Assembly: GCA_905221325.1 (NCBI GenBank)
Contig: CAJNCS010000002.1
Location: forward strand, 1 to 64,000
Origin: a bacterium
GTDB lineage: Bacteria; Bacillota; Bacilli; Lactobacillales; Streptococcaceae
Direction of reading: 5' to 3'
Length of the DNA stretch: 64,000 bases
Position numbers and translations under genes: made by a program. Shown in pieces: positions 58,493 through 64,000 of this stretch; the first letter of the stretch is position 1; every line of letters begins with the position of its first letter. The notes beneath the pieces are model-generated. The model searched no databases. It worked only from the letters and a program-made list of their open reading frames with translations, and was not told the DNA's origin.

Positions 58493-58746
58493 ATTGATAC
58501 AACTAAATAAAAAAAGTTAATTTATGACAAATTTGATCTTGAAGATAAGTTGTAATTTCCCAAAGTGAATTTTCAAAGACTTGAAAGCAAAATGTTTGAA
58601 TCTAGTGGAACACTATTTGGCACAACAATAAATAATCCATAGCTGTAGAGATTCGGTGGAACTTTTTGATAGCGACACTGAATTATCTCCTCAAAAATTC
58701 AAGAAACTGTAGTCCTAAAATTCACACAAAACTCTTCAATTTGGGT
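58493..58746. other. Gene-free region before rny
   Basis: About 250 bp without a convincing gene. A short open stretch (MFESSGTLFGTTINNP, about 58590-58640) and loosely repeated words (AATCTAGTGGAAC and ATTCGGTGGAAC) might be remnants of an insertion sequence, but I do not recognise one. Confidence 0.4.
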
Positions 58747-58775
58747 TTGTGGAAATCGGTTTTTTATGATAGAAT
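58747..58775 (+). promoter_or_regulatory. Promoter of rny
   Basis: TTGTGG (58747-58752), 17 bp, TAGAAT (58770-58775), with a 48-nt leader. Confidence 0.65.
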
Positions 58776-58823
58776 ATTAAGGAATGTATGTCATTCGATA
58801 AACAAATTTAATGAGGTAAAAAC

Positions 58824-60437
58824 ATGGAAATCATGACACTTGCGATTGCTGTTTTTGCCGTCATCATTGGTTTAGTCATTGGATATGTCAGCATCTCAGC
58901 TAAGATGAAATCATCTCAAGAAGCTGCAGAGTTGATGCTTCTAAATGCTGAACAAGAAGCAACTAATTTACGAGGACAAGCTGAGCGCGAAGCGGATTTA
59001 TTACTAAATGAAGCCAAGAGTGAAAGCAAGTCTCTTAAAAAAGAAGCACTATTGGAGGCCAAAGAGGAAGCCAGAAAATACCGTGAAGAAGTGGACGCTG
59101 AATTTAAGTCAGAACGTCAGGAACTCAAGCAAATCGAAAGTCGTTTGACGGAACGTGCAACGAGTCTTGATCGCAAAGACGACAATTTGACGAACAAAGA
59201 AAAAACACTTGAACAAAAAGAACAAAGTATTTCTGATAGAGCAAAAAACCTTGATGCACGTGAAGAGCAATTAGAGGAAGTCGAAAGACAAAAAGAAGCT
59301 GAACTTGAACGTATCGGTTCCCTTTCCCAAACTGAGGCTCGAGATATTATCTTGGCTCAGACAGAGGAAAATTTGAGCAAGGAAATTGCTAGTCGCATTC
59401 GTGAGGCTGAGCAAGAAGTCAAGGAACGTTCAGACAAGATTGCTAAAGATATCTTGGTGCAAGCTATGCAGCGTATCGCTGGTGACTATGTAGCGGAGTC
59501 AACAAACTCTACAGTTCACCTACCAGATGATACCATGAAGGGTCGCATTATCGGTCGTGAAGGTCGAAACATTCGTACCTTTGAAAGTTTGACAGGGGTT
59601 GATGTGATTATCGACGATACACCGGAAGTGGTAACCTTGTCAGGATTTGATCCGATTCGTCGTGAAATTGCTCGTATGACCATGGAAATGTTGCTCAAGG
59701 ATGGCCGTATTCACCCAGCTCGTATCGAGGAGTTGGTGGAAAAAAACCGTCAAGAGATTGACAATAAAATCCGTGAATATGGTGAGGCTGCTGCCTATGA
59801 GATTGGTGCGCCAAACCTTCATCCAGACTTGATGAAGATCATGGGACGTTTGCAGTTCCGTACTTCATATGGACAAAATGTCTTGCGTCATTCGATTGAG
59901 GTTGCTAAGTTATCTGGTATCATCGCGAGTGAACTTGGTGAAAATGCAGCTCTTGCCCGTCGTGCTGGATTCCTTCACGACATCGGGAAAGCTATTGACC
60001 GCGAGGTTGAAGGTAGTCACGTTGAGATTGGTACGGAATTGGCACGTAAGTACAAGGAACACCCAGTTGTGGTGAATACTATTGCTAGCCACCACGGTGA
60101 TGTCGAAGCCGAAAGCGTCATTGCAGTGATTGTTGCTGCAGCAGATGCCTTAAGTGCAGCGCGTCCAGGTGCTCGTAGCGAGTCTCTTGAAAGCTATATC
60201 AAGCGTCTCCATGATTTGGAAGAAATCGCAAATGGCTTTGAAGGGGTGCAAAATAGCTTTGCCCTTCAAGCAGGACGTGAAATCCGTATCATGGTTAATC
60301 CAGGACAAATCAAGGACGACAAAGTCACAATCTTGGCTCACAAAGTTCGTGAGAAAATTGAAAACAATCTCGATTACCCAGGAAATATCAAGGTAACCGT
60401 GATCCGCGAACTTCGTGCAGTAGATTATGCTAAATAA
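58824..60437 (+). CDS. rny: Ribonuclease Y
   Basis: The membrane-anchored endoribonuclease that initiates mRNA decay. It has 537 residues: N-terminal transmembrane helix ([22 protein letters not shown]), a long coiled coil (about 30-205), a KH domain with [15 protein letters not shown] near 235-250, and an HD domain with [16 protein letters not shown] near 385 and [33 protein letters not shown]. The end [18 protein letters not shown] is characteristic. GAGGT precedes the ATG. Conserved in Firmicutes. Confidence 0.97.
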   Translation: MEIMTLAIAVFAVIIGLVIGYVSISAKMKSSQEAAELMLLNAEQEATNLRGQAEREADLLLNEAKSESKSLKKEALLEAKEEARKYREEVDAEFKSERQELKQIESRLTERATSLDRKDDNLTNKEKTLEQKEQSISDRAKNLDAREEQLEEVERQKEAELERIGSLSQTEARDIILAQTEENLSKEIASRIREAEQEVKERSDKIAKDILVQAMQRIAGDYVAESTNSTVHLPDDTMKGRIIGREGRNIRTFESLTGVDVIIDDTPEVVTLSGFDPIRREIARMTMEMLLKDGRIHPARIEELVEKNRQEIDNKIREYGEAAAYEIGAPNLHPDLMKIMGRLQFRTSYGQNVLRHSIEVAKLSGIIASELGENAALARRAGFLHDIGKAIDREVEGSHVEIGTELARKYKEHPVVVNTIASHHGDVEAESVIAVIVAAADALSAARPGARSESLESYIKRLHDLEEIANGFEGVQNSFALQAGREIRIMVNPGQIKDDKVTILAHKVREKIENNLDYPGNIKVTVIRELRAVDYAK

Positions 60438-60446
60438 ATAAGAAAG

Positions 60447-60473
60447 AGCAGTTGAAAAATTACTGCTTTTTTG
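60447..60473 (+). terminator. Terminator after rny
   Basis: AGCAGT and ACTGCT pair around a 9-nt loop, followed by a T run. Confidence 0.78.
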
Positions 60474-60505
60474 TTACACTAGATAGAAAGACTGTAGAAG
60501 GATAA

Positions 60506-61198
<693 letters not shown>

Positions 61199-61222
61199 AC
61201 TATAGGAAACAGGTACAAGCAA

Positions 61223-61537
61223 ATGATGTTAAAACCCTCTATCGATACCTTGCTAGACAAGGTACCATCAAAATATTCACTCGTAATCTTGGGAGCAAAA
61301 CGTGCCCACGAACTAGAAGCAGGCGCGCCAGCAACTCAAGAATTTAAGTCTGAAAAATCAACTCTTCGCGCTTTAGAAGAAATCGAGTCTGGAAATGTAA
61401 CCATTCACCCAGATCCAGAAGGAAAACGTGAAGCGGTTCGTCTTCGTATCGAAGAAGAAAAACGCCGCAGAGAAGAAGAAGAAAAGAAAATCAAAGAGCA
61501 AATCGCTAAAGAAAAAGAAGATGGTGAAAAAATTTAA
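61223..61537 (+). CDS. rpoZ: RNA polymerase omega subunit
   Basis: A small subunit that helps assemble RNA polymerase. It has 104 residues (or 103 from the adjacent second ATG at 61226): [35 protein letters not shown] is the omega signature ([12 protein letters not shown]), followed by [19 protein letters not shown]. The C-terminus is a highly charged helix ([18 protein letters not shown]) typical of streptococcal omega. Follows gmk. Confidence 0.95.
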   Translation: MMLKPSIDTLLDKVPSKYSLVILGAKRAHELEAGAPATQEFKSEKSTLRALEEIESGNVTIHPDPEGKREAVRLRIEEEKRRREEEEKKIKEQIAKEKEDGEKI

Positions 61538-61602
61538 GGTTGGGGGGACTCAATCTTATTTTTTCTATTGCAAGAATTTACTGACAAGAAGGAGGTGAGA
61601 AA

Positions 61603-63999
61603 ATGGCTATCGCAAAGATTATCGTGGATGTTCCCCTGATGCAGACGGACCAGCCCTATAGTTATAAGGTCCCTGAAGAATTTGTAGAGATGCTGGAAGT
61701 CGGTATGCGGGTCCATGTCCCCTTCGGCAAGGGCAATCGTTTGATCCAAGGAATTGTGCTAGGTTTGGAGTTCCAGTCGGATGAAGAAGTGGCTGATCAG
61801 GGCTTGAAAGAAATTGCGGAGGTGCTGGATTTTTCCCCGGTTCTCACTCAAGAGCAACTCTGGCTGGCTGAGGAGTTACGCAAGTCTGTCTTTTCTTACA
61901 AAATCTCCATTCTAAAAGCCATGTTGCCAGGATTTTTAAACTCCAGTTATGATAAGATTCTCTATCCTCTAGAAGGTCTCAGTCAGGCAGACCGAGAGCG
62001 TCTGTTTGGTTCAGAAGATTCGCTAGCCTTTTCTTCTCTAGACCTTGCCAAGCAGGCAGAAATGATGCGTTTGACTAGGAAAGGGCTACTCCGTCTAGAA
62101 TACCAAGCAGTCGATCAAAGGAAGGTCAAAACCCAGACTTGGTATGAGGTTGATGCTACTCGACTAGAGCAGATTGAGATTTCTGCGCGTGCTAAGAAAA
62201 AGGCAGAGCTGAGAGACTATTTACTGTCTCATCCTGAAATTGCCCCTCTGGCTAGTTTGTTAGAATCTTACTCGCGGGAGCAAGTCAACTTCTTTGTGGA
62301 ACAAGGTGCTGTGTCCATAGTCCAAAAGGAAGTGCAACGTTCAGCTGCTTATTTTGAAGGCATTGAAGCCAGCCAACCTTTGGAATTGAATCCTGAACAA
62401 AGACAGGCGTGTGATGCTGTTGTCAGTGCTATTGGTAGTCAACAGCCTCCATTCCTCCTTCAAGGGATTACAGGAAGTGGGAAAACGGAGGTTTACTTAC
62501 AGATCATCCAAGGAGCCTTGGACAAGGGCAAGACAGCTATTTTACTGGTTCCTGAGATTTCTCTGACGCCACAGATGACGGAGCGTTTCATTGCTCGTTT
62601 CGGTGAGAAAGTAGCCATTCTCCACTCAGGTCTGTCCAATGGTGAAAAGTACGATGAATGGCGCAAGGTTGAACGTGGCGATGCCCAAGTTGTTGTTGGC
62701 GCCCGATCAGCTATCTTTGCTCCTCTGAAAAATCTAGGTGTCATGATTATCGATGAAGAGCATGAAGCTAGCTACAAACAAGACAGCAATCCCCGTTATC
62801 ATGCTAGAGAGGTCGCTATTCTACGGGCCCAGTACAATCAAGCAGCCCTAGTCCTTGGTTCGGCAACACCGAGCTTAGAAAGTCGTGCGCGTGCTGGAAA
62901 AGGCGTCTATCAACACTTGCGACTAACCCAACGGGCCAATCCTTTAGCCACTATTCCTGAGGTTCAAGTAATTGACTTTCGGGACTATATCGGGCAGAAT
63001 GAGACATCAAACTTTACCCCTCCTTTGCTGGAAGCCATTCAAGACCGTTTGGCTAAAAAAGAGCAGGTAGTCCTCATGCTCAACCGTCGGGGTTATTCTA
63101 GCTTTGTTATGTGTCGAGAGTGTGGGACGGTAGATAGCTGCCCCAACTGTGACATTTCTCTGACTCTACACATGGATACCAAGACCATGAACTGCCATTA
63201 CTGTGGCTTTTCCAAGGGAATTCCTCATGTCTGTCCCAACTGTCAGAGTCGCAGCATTCGCTACTACGGGACGGGAACTCAGAAAGCCTACGATGAGCTA
63301 GCAGAGCTCTTTCCTCAGGCTCGCATTCTGCGGATGGATGTGGATACGACCCGCAAGAAAGGCAGTCACCAAGCTCTTCTTAACCAGTTTGGGCGAGGGG
63401 AGGCAGATATCTTGCTGGGAACTCAGATGATTGCCAAGGGCTTGGATTTTCCCAATGTGACTCTGGTCGGAGTTCTCAATGCGGATACGGCCTTAAATCT
63501 ACCTGATTTCCGTTCTTCTGAGAGAACCTTCCAACTCTTAACCCAGGTGGCTGGTCGCGCAGGTCGTGCAGAAAAGGCTGGGCAGGTCTTGATTCAGTCC
63601 TACAATCCGCAGCACTATGCCATTCGTTTTGCCAAAGACCAAGACTACGAAGGTTTTTATGCTTATGAAATGAGTATCAGGCGCCAACTCGGCTATCCGC
63701 CTTATTATTTCACTATTGGGATTACCCTCTCTCACAAGAAAGAAGAAGAGGTTGTCAAACGTGCCTATGAAGTCATGGGAATTTTGCGCTCAGGTTTATC
63801 GGAAACTAGTAAAATCCTTGGACCAACGCCAAAACCCATCGCCCGTACCCACAACCTCTATCATTACCAGATTTTGATTAAATACCGTTTAGAAGATGAG
63901 CTGGGACCGACTCTAAATCAGGTTCTGGCCTTAACTCAAGAAAGGGAAAATAGCGAGCTTCGTCTCAGTATTGATTACGAACCGCAGCAATTTTTATAA
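61603..63999 (+). CDS. priA: Primosomal replication restart helicase PriA
   Basis: A 3'-5' superfamily 2 helicase that reloads DnaB-type helicase at stalled forks. The 798-residue protein is complete, the TAA ending one base before the window edge. The N-terminal DNA-binding domain begins MAIAKIIVDVPLMQTDQPYSYKVPEE. The helicase core has LLQGITGSGKTEVYLQII near residue 288, IIDEEHEASYKQD, GSATPSLESRARA, and a zinc-binding insert (CRECGTVDSCPNCD and CHYCGF/CPNCQS, near 505-550). GTQMIAKGLDFPNVTLVGV and TQVAGRAGRAEKAG follow. A strong AGGAGGTGAG precedes the ATG. Confidence 0.97.
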   Translation: MAIAKIIVDVPLMQTDQPYSYKVPEEFVEMLEVGMRVHVPFGKGNRLIQGIVLGLEFQSDEEVADQGLKEIAEVLDFSPVLTQEQLWLAEELRKSVFSYKISILKAMLPGFLNSSYDKILYPLEGLSQADRERLFGSEDSLAFSSLDLAKQAEMMRLTRKGLLRLEYQAVDQRKVKTQTWYEVDATRLEQIEISARAKKKAELRDYLLSHPEIAPLASLLESYSREQVNFFVEQGAVSIVQKEVQRSAAYFEGIEASQPLELNPEQRQACDAVVSAIGSQQPPFLLQGITGSGKTEVYLQIIQGALDKGKTAILLVPEISLTPQMTERFIARFGEKVAILHSGLSNGEKYDEWRKVERGDAQVVVGARSAIFAPLKNLGVMIIDEEHEASYKQDSNPRYHAREVAILRAQYNQAALVLGSATPSLESRARAGKGVYQHLRLTQRANPLATIPEVQVIDFRDYIGQNETSNFTPPLLEAIQDRLAKKEQVVLMLNRRGYSSFVMCRECGTVDSCPNCDISLTLHMDTKTMNCHYCGFSKGIPHVCPNCQSRSIRYYGTGTQKAYDELAELFPQARILRMDVDTTRKKGSHQALLNQFGRGEADILLGTQMIAKGLDFPNVTLVGVLNADTALNLPDFRSSERTFQLLTQVAGRAGRAEKAGQVLIQSYNPQHYAIRFAKDQDYEGFYAYEMSIRRQLGYPPYYFTIGITLSHKKEEEVVKRAYEVMGILRSGLSETSKILGPTPKPIARTHNLYHYQILIKYRLEDELGPTLNQVLALTQERENSELRLSIDYEPQQFL

Positions 64000-64000
64000 G

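Overview
The window comes from a low-GC Gram-positive coccus of the Streptococcus mitis group (S. mitis, S. oralis, S. infantis, S. pneumoniae and relatives). The evidence is a choline-binding repeat protein, an LPXTG surface protein with 70-residue repeats, an IS630-Spn1-type insertion sequence, a mevalonate operon linked to liaFSR, a type II fatty-acid cluster with fabM, fabT and fabK, a briC competence peptide directly after that cluster, and a chromosomal yefM-yoeB pair. No CRISPR array, prophage, rRNA or tRNA gene was seen.

Layout. 1-2700: 3' end of an LPXTG protein, an IS630-type element whose transposase frame is open but lacks its ATG, and a choline-binding protein. 2770-9722: mevalonate operon (mvk, mvaD, mvaK2, fni) making isoprenoid precursors, then the envelope-stress system liaFSR and a DNA alkylation repair gene broken by an in-frame stop. 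9815-25142: housekeeping genes (tig, recD2, lepB, rnhC, zapA, cvpA, mutS2), a glycine riboswitch ahead of a sodium:amino-acid symporter, an AhpD-like protein, a TDT transporter, serS with a T-box leader, a DUF956 gene and aspartokinase. 25345-35914: thirteen fatty-acid genes on one strand, with a perfect TTTGA-N3-TCAAA palindrome before fabK that looks like a FabT operator. 36072-36998: briC behind a ComE-type direct repeat, plus a CPBP membrane protein. 37048-41773 (minus strand): nusB, an Asp23 protein, efp and gatCAB. 41938-44318: a YwaF-type membrane protein and prfC.

The 460-bp gap after prfC carries an unusual array of hairpins with 16-bp stems and 7-nt loops. It lies where, from memory of pneumococcal gene order, two distant chromosome segments seem to be joined. 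Beyond it are an aromatic-acid-exporter-like protein and sstT (minus strand), then a MscS-type channel, a CorA transporter, the yqeG-yqeH-yhbY-nadD-yqeK-rsfS ribosome/NAD cluster, a methyltransferase, tmcAL, yefM-yoeB, a very AT-rich SIR2-domain gene, and rny-gmk-rpoZ-priA.

The most interesting accessory items are the SIR2 gene (55746-58492), an anti-phage candidate with a one-base frameshift exactly at its NAD-site TNYD motif; the yefM-yoeB cassette framed by near-duplicate terminators; the hairpin array; a 106-bp RUP-like element that supplies the rsfS stop codon; and a three-hairpin palindromic element between yqeH and yhbY. The briC locus is already known in pneumococci; this copy has a clear ComE site and no RUP insertion.
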